In this document: piece by piece, positions 1-5,705 of the stretch
Layout of the letters: each line of letters opens with the position of its first letter
Position numbering within the stretch: position 1 is the stretch's first letter
NCBI GenBank assembly: GCA_025800435.1
Contig: JAOXRV010000847.1
Coordinates: 1-7,190, forward strand
Length of the DNA stretch: 7,190 bases
Direction: 5' to 3'
From: Cellvibrionaceae bacterium
GTDB taxonomy: Bacteria > Pseudomonadota > Gammaproteobacteria > Pseudomonadales > Cellvibrionaceae
Program-made: the position numbers and the translations under genes
The notes under the pieces: model-generated
The model's input: only the letters and a program-made list of their open reading frames with translations
What the model was told of the DNA's origin: nothing
The model's database searches: none

Positions 1-1150
1 GATGATGGATTGCCTAACTATGGATGGTAATTTCGGCAACCCGGCTTCGCGCTCCCATATCTACGGCTGGAAGGCAGAAGAAGCGGTCGAGCAGGCGCGG
101 GCCCAGGTGGCCGAGCTGATCAACGCCGACCCCCGCGAGATCGTCTGGACCTCTGGCGCGACCGAGTCCGACAACCTCGCAATTAAAGGGGTGGCCCACT
201 TTAATAAGCGCAAGGGTCAGCACATTATCACCTCTAAAATCGAGCACAAAGCGGTGCTTGACCCCTGTCGCCAGCTTGAGCGCGAGGGCTTTGAGGTGAC
301 CTACTTGGAGCCCGATAGCGACGGCATCATCAGCCCCGAGCAAGTTTTACAGGCGCTGCGCGAAGACACCACCCTGGTTTCGCTGATGCATGTCAATAAC
401 GAAATTGGCACCATTACCGACATCGCCGCAATCGGCGCCATCTGTCGCCAGCACAAGGTGCTGCTGCATGTAGATGCAGCCCAGAGTGCGGGCAAGATAG
501 AAATCGATGTGGAGGCCATGCAGGTCGATCTGATGTCGTTTTCGGCCCACAAGGTTTATGGCCCCAAGGGCATTGGCGCACTCTATGTGCGCCGCAAGCC
601 CCGGGTTAGGCTTGAGGCGCAGATGCACGGCGGCGGTCACGAACGCGGTTTTCGCTCTGGCACCTTGCCCACCCACCAGATTGTCGGCATGGGCGAAGCG
701 TTTCGCTTGGCCAGGCTGGAGATGGCCCAAGACCACGCCCACTGTGAAGCGCTTAAGCAGCGCCTGTGGCAAGGGGTCAAAGATATGGAGGCGGTCAGCG
801 TCAACGGCTCCATTGAGCAGCGTGTTTCCACCAATATCAACATCAGCTTTGCCTATGTCGAAGGCGAAAGCCTGTTGATGTCACTGCGCGATTTGGCGGT
901 ATCGTCCGGCTCTGCCTGTACCTCGGCCAGCCTCGAACCCTCTTATGTGCTGCGTGCGCTAGGTGTGGACGATGAAATGGCGCACAGCTCAATTCGCTTT
1001 AGTGTCGGCCGTTTTACCAGCGAGCAAGATATCGACTACGCCATCGACAAGATCCGTGTGGCGGTGGAAAAACTGCGCGAGCTGTCGCCCCTGTGGGATA
1101 TGTATAAAGACGGCGTAGATTTAAGTAAAATAGAGTGGGCCGCCCACTAA
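1..1150 (+). CDS. iscS: Cysteine desulfurase IscS (5'-truncated by window start)
   Basis: PLP-dependent cysteine desulfurase that converts L-cysteine to alanine and passes persulfide sulfur to IscU and other acceptors in the cytosol. The visible 382 residues align from about residue 23 of the 404-residue E. coli protein, so roughly 22 N-terminal codons lie outside the window; the ATG at base 2 is internal, not the start. The PLP-binding lysine is at visible residue 184 (FSAHKVYGPKG, equal to E. coli Lys206). The PLP-stacking histidine is at 82 (SKIEHKAVLD, His104). The catalytic persulfide cysteine is at 306 in the SSGSACTSASLEPSY loop (Cys328). The C-terminus (LSPLWDMYKDGVDLSKIEWAAH) keeps the segment that contacts IscU in E. 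coli. It is first in view of the isc operon, with iscU 34 bases downstream. Nothing looks broken. The near-identity to E. coli IscS and the context rule out NifS or SufS. Confidence 0.98.
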   Translation, partial: MMDCLTMDGNFGNPASRSHIYGWKAEEAVEQARAQVAELINADPREIVWTSGATESDNLAIKGVAHFNKRKGQHIITSKIEHKAVLDPCRQLEREGFEVTYLEPDSDGIISPEQVLQALREDTTLVSLMHVNNEIGTITDIAAIGAICRQHKVLLHVDAAQSAGKIEIDVEAMQVDLMSFSAHKVYGPKGIGALYVRRKPRVRLEAQMHGGGHERGFRSGTLPTHQIVGMGEAFRLARLEMAQDHAHCEALKQRLWQGVKDMEAVSVNGSIEQRVSTNINISFAYVEGESLLMSLRDLAVSSGSACTSASLEPSYVLRALGVDDEMAHSSIRFSVGRFTSEQDIDYAIDKIRVAVEKLRELSPLWDMYKDGVDLSKIEWAAH

Positions 1151-1157
1151 GTTAACA

Positions 1158-1171
1158 CTCCCGCAAGGGAG
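1158..1171 (+). promoter_or_regulatory. GCAA-tetraloop hairpin over the iscU ribosome-binding region
   Basis: The sequence CTCCC-GCAA-GGGAG forms a perfect 5-bp stem closed by a GNRA-type tetraloop, in the 34-base iscS-iscU gap. Its 3' arm overlaps the best Shine-Dalgarno match upstream of iscU (AGGGAGGT, 1166-1173). A second purine-rich stretch (GGTGGAG, 1171-1177) stays mostly unpaired. The structure is seen in the sequence. A role in iscU translation or mRNA stability is inference; in E. coli the isc mRNA is controlled after transcription, by RyhB among others. Confidence 0.4.
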
Positions 1172-1184
1172 GTGGAGAGAGAAA

Positions 1185-1571
1185 ATGGCTTACAGCGATA
1201 AAGTGATCGACCATTACGAAAACCCCCGCAATGTGGGCAAGCTCGACGAGGGCTCCGACAAGGTGGGCACTGGCATGGTAGGCGCCCCCGCCTGTGGCGA
1301 TGTCATGAAGTTACAAATTCAGGTTAACGACGATGGTGTTATTGAAGACGCCAAGTTTAAAACCTATGGCTGCGGCTCCGCCATCGCGTCCAGCTCGCTG
1401 TTAACCGAGTGGGTAAAGGGCAAAACCCTGAATGAGGCCGAGACCATTAAAAATACCGAGATCGCAGAAGAGCTGGCCCTGCCGCCGGTAAAAATTCACT
1501 GCTCGGTATTGGCCGAAGACGCGATTAAAGCCGCGATCCAAGATTTAAAAGACAAGCGCGGCGAAGCGTAA
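1185..1571 (+). CDS. iscU: Iron-sulfur cluster scaffold protein IscU
   Basis: Cytosolic scaffold on which iron and IscS-derived sulfur are assembled into a [2Fe-2S] cluster before transfer to carriers. It is 128 residues, the normal family length. The three cluster cysteines are Cys37 (APACGD), Cys63 (YGCGSA) and Cys106 (KIHCSV). Asp39, next to Cys37, and His105, next to Cys106, are both conserved. The HscA recognition motif LPPVK is intact at 99-103. The ATG is preceded by AGGGAGGT (1166-1173) and GGAG (1174-1177), and the protein begins MAYSDKVIDHYENPRNVG as in other IscU proteins. Part of that ribosome-binding region lies in a small hairpin (1158-1171). It lies between iscS and iscA in the classical order. 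It is full IscU rather than SufU or the NifU N-domain, given the LPPVK motif and neighbouring hscBA. Confidence 0.99.
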   Translation: MAYSDKVIDHYENPRNVGKLDEGSDKVGTGMVGAPACGDVMKLQIQVNDDGVIEDAKFKTYGCGSAIASSSLLTEWVKGKTLNEAETIKNTEIAEELALPPVKIHCSVLAEDAIKAAIQDLKDKRGEA

Positions 1572-1580
1572 GACAATAGC

Positions 1581-1610
1581 GCAGTAAACAACCGAGCAGT
1601 AAACAACAGA
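1581..1610 (+). repeat. 15-bp direct tandem repeat between iscU and iscA
   Basis: Two adjacent 15-base units (1581-1595 and 1596-1610) share GCAGTAAACAAC followed by CGA or AGA, 14 of 15 bases identical. The preceding 15 bases (1566-1580), which span the iscU stop codon, resemble the unit if one base is inserted and one deleted, so a decayed third copy is possible. The repeat fills most of the 48-base iscU-iscA gap, and its last bases run into the weak purine-rich stretch before iscA. A slippage duplication is the simplest explanation. Confidence 0.7.
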
Positions 1611-1619
1611 GATAGATTA

Positions 1620-1943
1620 ATGGCATTGAGTATGAGCGCCAGTGCGGTAGAGCATGTACAGCGCCACATCGACAATCGCGGCAAGGGGCTGGGCATTCGG
1701 GTTGGGGTAAAAACCACCGGCTGTTCGGGCCTGTCTTATGTGTTGGAGTTTGTGGACGAGCTCAACCCTGAAGATCACAGCTTCGACCAAGGTGGCTTTC
1801 AACTGGTGGTCGACCCCAAAAGCCTGGTCTATCTCGATGGCACCGAACTGGATTTTGTCAAAGAGGGCCTGAACGAGGGCTTCCAGTTTAACAACCCCAA
1901 CGCCAAAAACGCCTGCGGCTGTGGCGAGAGCTTTCACGTTTAA
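1620..1943 (+). CDS. iscA: A-type iron-sulfur carrier IscA
   Basis: A-type carrier that binds iron or an iron-sulfur cluster and helps deliver clusters, mainly [4Fe-4S], to apo-proteins. It is 107 residues, exactly the E. coli IscA length. The three conserved ligand cysteines are Cys35 (TTGCSGLSYV) and Cys99 and Cys101 in the C-terminal CGCGESFHV. The central LDGTELDFVKEGLNEGF block is typical of IscA rather than SufA or ErpA. The ATG at 1620 gives the expected N-terminus, but the ribosome-binding site is weak (AGAGAT at 1608-1613). iscU lies 48 bases upstream across a tandem repeat. A terminator-like hairpin begins 25 bases after the stop codon, so iscSUA may be expressed more strongly than hscBA-fdx-iscX. 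Confidence 0.98.
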   Translation: MALSMSASAVEHVQRHIDNRGKGLGIRVGVKTTGCSGLSYVLEFVDELNPEDHSFDQGGFQLVVDPKSLVYLDGTELDFVKEGLNEGFQFNNPNAKNACGCGESFHV

Positions 1944-1968
1944 GCCGCCGTCGTTGTTACTGACTGTT

Positions 1969-1995
1969 ATGCCGGGGGTTTGCTCCGGCATTTTT
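1969..1995 (+). terminator. Intrinsic terminator or attenuator inside the isc operon
   Basis: ATGCCGG (1969-1975) pairs perfectly with CCGGCAT (1985-1991). A G-T and a G-C pair (1976/1984, 1977/1983) can extend the stem to 9 bp with a GTTTG loop. The 3' arm runs directly into TTTTT (1991-1995), then ATAT. This is the form of a Rho-independent terminator, on the coding strand, 25 bases after the iscA stop codon and just before hscB. Because hscB to iscX follow at once with no clear promoter, partial termination is more likely than complete termination. Efficiency cannot be judged from sequence. Confidence 0.6.
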
Positions 1996-2012
1996 ATATG
2001 GCCATCCGCTCA

Positions 2013-2561
2013 ATGAGTATCGACTTAAACGCAAATTATTTTCAGCTGTTTGATTTGCCCCAGGGCTTTGAGCTGGATTTGGCCGAGTTAAAATCCCGCC
2101 AGCGCCGCCTGCAGCTAGAATTGCACCCGGATCGCCACGCCGGTGACGAGCGCGCCCAGCGCCTGGCGGTGCAGTACACGGCCCAGCTCAATCAGGCCTT
2201 CGAAACCTTAAAAAGCCCCTTGCTGCGGGCCGAGTATCTATTGCAGTTGGCCGGCGTTGACACCAACTACGACAGCCGCAGCCACAGCGACCCAGAATTT
2301 TTAATGGCGCAAATGGAACAGCGCGAAGCCCTCGAAGCCTTAAAGGCCGAGGCCCAGCAGGATGCAGACGCGGCCGAGCGCGGCCTGCAACAACTGCAGC
2401 GCGCCCAGCGCGAGCAGGCCCTGGCCCTGTATGCAACATTTAGCCAGCAGTTTGAAGCGGGCGACTACAGTGGCGCCGAAGCGTTGCTGGCCAGGGCTCA
2501 CTTTATTGAAAAGTTTGGCCGCCAGCTGCGCGAGCTGGAAGATTATTTACTCGACCTGTAA
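2013..2561 (+). CDS. hscB: Fe-S cluster co-chaperone HscB (Hsc20)
   Basis: J-domain co-chaperone that binds IscU, delivers it to HscA and stimulates the HscA ATPase. With the ATG at 2013 it is 182 residues, a little longer than the E. coli (171) protein. The J-domain begins NYFQLFDLP, like E. coli MDYFTLFGLP, and carries HPD at 38-40 (ELHPDRH), the motif that activates Hsp70. The C-terminal helical domain contains FLMAQMEQRE at 96-105, matching the E. coli FLMEQLELRE surface that contacts IscU. Two longer in-frame starts exist, TTG at 1980 and ATG at 1998. The TTG lies in the terminator-like hairpin loop, so I prefer 2013, but none of the three has a convincing Shine-Dalgarno site. The stop lies 26 bases before the hscA start. 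Confidence 0.93.
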   Translation: MSIDLNANYFQLFDLPQGFELDLAELKSRQRRLQLELHPDRHAGDERAQRLAVQYTAQLNQAFETLKSPLLRAEYLLQLAGVDTNYDSRSHSDPEFLMAQMEQREALEALKAEAQQDADAAERGLQQLQRAQREQALALYATFSQQFEAGDYSGAEALLARAHFIEKFGRQLRELEDYLLDL

Positions 2562-2587
2562 CTCAGGTCAGCAAAAGGTAGTGTAAG

Positions 2588-4471
2588 GTGCTGTTACAAA
2601 TTTCCGAACCCGGCCAAAGTGCCAAGCCCCACGAGCGCAAGTTGGCAGTGGGTATCGACCTTGGCACCAGCAATTCTGTGGTTGCCACCGTGCGCAGTGG
2701 CAGCCCCGAGGTGCTGGCAGACGAGCAGGGTGATTGCCTACAGCCCTCGGTGGTTCACTACGGTGCCGAGCAAATCAGCGTTGGCCGCGCAGCCCAGGGC
2801 CAGCTGCTGGACGACCCGGCCAATACCATCAGCTCGATCAAGCGCCTGATGGGCCGTGGCCACGAAGATATTGCCAGCCTGGGCCATGTGCCATACCAAT
2901 TTGTCCCAGCCAGCGAATCTAAATTGCCGCTGTTAAAAACCGCCCAGGGCCAGATTAGCCCGGTGCAGGTGTCGGCCCAAATTTTAAAAAAGCTGGCCGA
3001 TATTGGTCTGCGTTCGCTGGCCGGCGGTGCCAGTACCGAATTAGATGGTGTGGTCATTACCGTGCCGGCCTATTTTGATGAGGCTCAACGCCAGGCCACC
3101 AAAGATGCGGCGACGCTGGCCGGCGTTAAGGTGTTACGGCTGCTTAATGAGCCCACCGCAGCGGCGGTTGCCTACGGTCTGGATAAGGCTGCCGAGGGCA
3201 CCATCGCGGTGTTTGATCTGGGCGGTGGTACCTTTGATATTTCCATCTTGCGCCTATCGCGCGGCGTGTTTGAGGTGCTCTCCACCGGCGGTGATTCGTC
3301 CCTCGGTGGCGACGATTTCGATCGCGCTATCGCCGCTTGGGTGTTGGGCAGGGCCGCTGCCGCAGGCATTGAGCTGCAGCCGGGCAGGGCGCTTGAGTTG
3401 ACCGCCCGCGCTGCCAAAGAGGCGCTGGCCGAGCAGGGCAGTGTTGCCATTGACTATCACGGCTGGCGCGGCCAGCTCGATCGAGCCCAGTTGGCCGCAA
3501 TACTTGAAGCGCTGATCGCTCGTAGCATTAAGGCTTGTCGCCGCGCTCTGCGCGATGCGGACCTGGCTGCTGAGGACATCGATAATGTGGTGTTGGTGGG
3601 TGGTTCGACCCGAACGCTGGCGGTACGCGAGGCGGTGGCAGAACTGTTTGGGCGCCAGCCTCTGGCTGATATCGACCCCGATAGAGTGGTGGCGCTGGGC
3701 GCGGCCATTCAGGCCGATATACTGGTTGGCAATAAGCCCGACTCCGATATGTTGCTACTGGATGTGATCCCCCTGTCTCTAGGCATCGAAACCATGGGTG
3801 GCCTGGTCGAGCAGTTGATTAGTCGCAATACGCCCATTCCTGTCGCCAAGGCGCAGGAGTTCACCACCTTTAAAGACGGTCAAACCGCCATGGCAATCCA
3901 TGTATTGCAGGGCGAGCGAGATCTGGTCTCGGCCTGTCGCTCACTGGCCCGGTTTGAGCTGCGCGGCATACCGCCGATGGTGGCCGGCGCCGCCAAGATT
4001 CGGGTGGTGTTCCAGGTCGATGCGGATGGGCTATTGTCGGTTAGCGCCGAAGAGTTGGGCAGTGCTGTCAAGGCCAGTATCGATATCAAACCGTCCTATG
4101 GCCTTGAAGACAGCGATATCAGCCGTATGTTAGAGGATTCTTTTAGCCACGCAGAGGGCGATATGCAGGCCCGCGCCCTGGCTGAGCAGCAGGTTGAGGC
4201 CGAGCGAGTGTTAGAGGCATTGGTGCCGGCACTGGAGGCGGACGCTGCGGCACTGTTGAGCGAGGCCGAACAAGCTGAGATTGTCGCCGCCATGGAGGTG
4301 CTGCTGCGCCAGCGCCAGCAGGCCAGTGAGCCCCGCGCCATCGAAGCGGCAATAGAGCAGCTGGCCAAAGTGACCGACGAATTTGCCGCCCGGCGTATGG
4401 ATCGCAGTATTAAACAGGCCCTGCAGGGCCATAATCTGCAAGAATTTGAACAGCCATCCGGCGATAGCTAA
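2588..4471 (+). CDS. hscA: Hsp70-family chaperone HscA (Hsc66)
   Basis: Specialised Hsp70 that binds the LPPVK motif of IscU and, with HscB, uses ATP to promote cluster transfer. It is 627 residues against 616 in E. coli. It starts at GTG, supported by AAAGGT (2574-2579) eight bases upstream and by the N-terminus LLQISEPGQSAKPHERK, which matches E. coli MALLQISEPG. Nucleotide-binding domain landmarks are GIDLGTSNS at 22-30, FDLGGGTFDIS at 209-219 and VVLVGGSTR at 334-342. The interdomain linker region LLLDVIPLSLG ends near 399. A beta substrate-binding domain with the FTTFKDGQTAM and RGIPPMVAGA blocks follows, then a Glu/Ala-rich helical lid. The last residues (EFEQPSGDS) differ from E. coli and look like a harmless tail. 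The HscA-type N-terminal extension and the hscB/fdx neighbours separate it from DnaK. Confidence 0.98.
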   Translation: MLLQISEPGQSAKPHERKLAVGIDLGTSNSVVATVRSGSPEVLADEQGDCLQPSVVHYGAEQISVGRAAQGQLLDDPANTISSIKRLMGRGHEDIASLGHVPYQFVPASESKLPLLKTAQGQISPVQVSAQILKKLADIGLRSLAGGASTELDGVVITVPAYFDEAQRQATKDAATLAGVKVLRLLNEPTAAAVAYGLDKAAEGTIAVFDLGGGTFDISILRLSRGVFEVLSTGGDSSLGGDDFDRAIAAWVLGRAAAAGIELQPGRALELTARAAKEALAEQGSVAIDYHGWRGQLDRAQLAAILEALIARSIKACRRALRDADLAAEDIDNVVLVGGSTRTLAVREAVAELFGRQPLADIDPDRVVALGAAIQADILVGNKPDSDMLLLDVIPLSLGIETMGGLVEQLISRNTPIPVAKAQEFTTFKDGQTAMAIHVLQGERDLVSACRSLARFELRGIPPMVAGAAKIRVVFQVDADGLLSVSAEELGSAVKASIDIKPSYGLEDSDISRMLEDSFSHAEGDMQARALAEQQVEAERVLEALVPALEADAAALLSEAEQAEIVAAMEVLLRQRQQASEPRAIEAAIEQLAKVTDEFAARRMDRSIKQALQGHNLQEFEQPSGDS

Positions 4472-4485
4472 GACGAGAGAGCCCT

Positions 4486-4824
4486 ATGCCAAAGATAGTA
4501 TTTCTGCCCCACGGGGAAATCTGCCCAGACGGCGCGGTGGTTGAAGCCGAGAAGGGCGAGAGTGTGGTCGAGGCCGCCCTGCGCAACGGCATCGAGATCG
4601 AGCACGCCTGTGAGATGAGCTGTGCCTGTACCACTTGTCATGTGGTCATTCGTGAAGGCTATGACTCACTGGAACAGGCGGATGAGCTGGAGGATGACTA
4701 CCTGGACAAGGCCTGGGGCCTGGAGCCGGATTCGCGCCTGGGCTGCCAGGCCCGGGTTGAGGATGAAGACCTGGTGGTCGAGATCCCCAAATACACCATC
4801 AACCAAGTCTCGGAGCACCACTGA
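4486..4824 (+). CDS. fdx: ISC-type [2Fe-2S] ferredoxin
   Basis: Adrenodoxin-like [2Fe-2S] ferredoxin thought to supply electrons for cluster assembly on IscU/IscS. It is 112 residues against 111 in E. coli. The four cluster ligands are Cys42, Cys48 and Cys51 in HACEMSCACTTCHV and Cys87 in SRLGCQARV. Cys46 is a further conserved, non-ligand cysteine. The acidic stretch after the cluster loop (DELEDDYLDKAWGLEPDSRL) and the ending EIPKYTINQ are typical of isc ferredoxins. The start at 4486 follows GAGAG (4475-4479), 14 bases after hscA. The stop codon overlaps the iscX start by one base (TGATG), which suggests translational coupling. Confidence 0.98.
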   Translation: MPKIVFLPHGEICPDGAVVEAEKGESVVEAALRNGIEIEHACEMSCACTTCHVVIREGYDSLEQADELEDDYLDKAWGLEPDSRLGCQARVEDEDLVVEIPKYTINQVSEHH

Positions 4825-5027
4825 TGCAGAGTTTGCGCTGGACCGATGTGCTTGATATTGCCATCGAATTGGCCGAAACCAGGCCCGATACCGACCCCCG
4901 CTATGTGAATTTCGTCGATTTACGCAACTGGGTAATGGAACTGGAAGGCTTTGAAGACGATCCTAAGCGGTGTGGGGAGAAGATTCTTGAGGCCATTCAG
5001 TCGGCCTGGATTGATGAAGTCGACTAA
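4824..5027 (+). CDS. iscX: Fe-S assembly protein IscX
   Basis: Small acidic protein that in E. coli binds IscS and iron and modulates cysteine desulfurase activity; its exact role is less settled than those of its neighbours. It is 67 residues against 66 in E. coli. It begins with the family signature SLRWTDVLDIA (E. coli GLKWTDSREIG), followed by DPRYVNFVDLRNWV, then FEDDP and EKILEAIQSAWIDE. The ATG shares its first base with the last base of the fdx stop codon and has no separate strong ribosome-binding site, so re-initiation by ribosomes finishing fdx is likely. It is the last gene of the isc operon; the next gene starts 237 bases downstream behind a terminator-like hairpin. Confidence 0.97.
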   Translation: MQSLRWTDVLDIAIELAETRPDTDPRYVNFVDLRNWVMELEGFEDDPKRCGEKILEAIQSAWIDEVD

Positions 5028-5060
5028 TACTAAAGCCCCAGATAACGGGCCTGTTAGCTA

Positions 5061-5089
5061 TTTAACCGCAGCCGCCACAGGTGTATAAT
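5061..5089 (+). promoter_or_regulatory. Candidate sigma70 promoter in the iscX-ndk gap
   Basis: TATAAT at 5084-5089 is a perfect -10 consensus. TTTAAC at 5061-5066 is a weak -35 (3 of 6 matches) at the ideal 17-base spacing. A start near 5096 would be expected. The -10 lies between two copies of GCCGCCAC (5071-5078 and 5091-5098). The promoter would drive ndk, or a short RNA ending at the hairpin at 5139-5184. I saw no better promoter nearer ndk. The -10 box is seen; activity is inference. Confidence 0.5.
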
Positions 5090-5095
5090 CGCCGC

Positions 5096-5184
5096 CACTG
5101 TATATACCGGCCCCGGCGCCTGTTAAGGCGCATCCCTGAAAACCCGCGCAGTCCTTTATCTTGATAAGGTGTGGCGCGGGTTTT
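5096..5184 (+). ncRNA. Possible short non-coding RNA or ndk leader
   Basis: From the start predicted for the promoter at 5061-5089 to the end of the terminator-like hairpin is about 89 bases. It contains a 5-bp GC stem (GCGCC at 5116-5120 with GGCGC at 5127-5131, loop TGTTAA) and the large terminal hairpin. No coding region is evident inside it. I do not recognise a known RNA family. It may equally be the 5' leader of ndk with the hairpin as attenuator, or only the end of isc read-through with a fortuitous -10 box. Confidence 0.25.
5139..5184 (+). terminator. Strong hairpin with T-run, likely intrinsic terminator
   Basis: AAAACCCGCGC (5139-5149) is perfectly complementary to GCGCGGGTTTT (5174-5184), an 11-bp outer stem. 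Inside, CCTT and AT (5153-5159, one bulged T) pair with AT and AAGG (5164-5169) around a CTTG loop, with an asymmetric internal loop between the two stems. The four Ts of the 3' arm continue as ACGTTT. The symmetric A- and T-runs would let it act in both directions, but no minus-strand gene is nearby. It lies 111 bases after iscX and 80 bases before ndk, so it probably ends the isc transcript. It also lies downstream of the candidate promoter at 5061-5089. Confidence 0.7.
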
Positions 5185-5264
5185 ACGTTTCATTCAAGCG
5201 GCGGCTAAAACAGCTTTATTGGATAGATTTAACCCTTTTTGGAAACCTTTTGGAGATAGACAAC

Positions 5265-5690
5265 ATGGCGGTAGAACGCACCCTTTCCATCATCAAGCCA
5301 GACGCCGTAGGCAAAAACGTAATCGGCCAGATCAATGCCCGTTTTGAAGGCGCCGGCCTGTCCATCGTCGCCATGAAAATGCTGCAGCTGGACGACGCCA
5401 AAGCCGGTGGCTTCTACGCCGAGCATAAAGAGCGCCCCTTCTTCGGTGACTTGGTTGGCTTTATGACCTCTGGCCCTGTTGTGGTGCAGGTTCTGGAAGG
5501 TGAAGATGCCATCGCCAAAAACCGCGAGCTGATGGGTGCCACCAACCCACAGGAAGCCGCCGCCGGTACCATCCGCGCCGATTTCGCCCAGAGCATTGAC
5601 GCCAATGCCGTACACGGCTCCGACTCCGCCACTTCTGCCGAGCGGGAAGTAGCTTACTTCTTCAACGCCGACGAAATCTGCCCCCGCTAA
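5265..5690 (+). CDS. ndk: Nucleoside diphosphate kinase
   Basis: Cytosolic kinase that transfers the gamma-phosphate of ATP to (d)NDPs through a phosphohistidine, balancing nucleotide pools. It is 141 residues against 143 in E. coli. The active-site histidine is His117 in NAVHGSDS. The other nucleotide-site residues fall at their usual places: Lys11 (IIKPDAV), Tyr51, Phe59, Arg87, Thr93, Arg104 and Asn114. The ATG at 5265 is preceded by TGGAGA (5251-5256) at good spacing and gives the expected MAVERTLSIIKPDAV. An in-frame upstream GTG at 5169 lies inside the terminator hairpin and would add 32 atypical residues, so I reject it. rlmN follows 15 bases later. Transcription may come from the promoter at 5061-5089 through the hairpin, or by isc read-through. 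Confidence 0.99.
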   Translation: MAVERTLSIIKPDAVGKNVIGQINARFEGAGLSIVAMKMLQLDDAKAGGFYAEHKERPFFGDLVGFMTSGPVVVQVLEGEDAIAKNRELMGATNPQEAAAGTIRADFAQSIDANAVHGSDSATSAEREVAYFFNADEICPR

Positions 5691-5705
5691 GGCCAGGTTG
5701 CAAAG

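Noticed and set aside
2..22. ATG at base 2 as the iscS start
   Set aside because: Alignment with E. coli IscS places it at residue 23; the missing segment contains the conserved N-terminal LDYSATTP-type region, so the gene is cut by the window edge.
347..772. 141-codon minus-strand frame opposite iscS
   Set aside because: Shadow of the iscS reading frame; no plausible start context or domain.
1980..2012. TTG-started N-terminal extension of hscB
   Set aside because: It starts in the loop of the terminator-like hairpin and adds residues absent from HscB homologues; the ATG at 2013 fits the family better.
5034..5050. Small inverted repeat GCCC/GGGC just after iscX as the isc terminator
   Set aside because: Only 4 bp of stem and no T-run directly after it; the hairpin at 5139-5184 is far stronger.
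5215..5229. AT-rich boxes (TTTATT, TAGATT) as a closer ndk promoter
   Set aside because: Each matches the -10 consensus poorly and neither has a convincing -35 at proper spacing.
5169..5264. GTG-started extension of ndk
   Set aside because: The start lies in the terminator stem, and the added 32 residues are not part of Ndk; the ATG at 5265 has a proper ribosome-binding site.
5229..5615. 128-codon minus-strand frame opposite ndk
   Set aside because: Antisense shadow of ndk with no family resemblance; it would also start inside the conserved gene.
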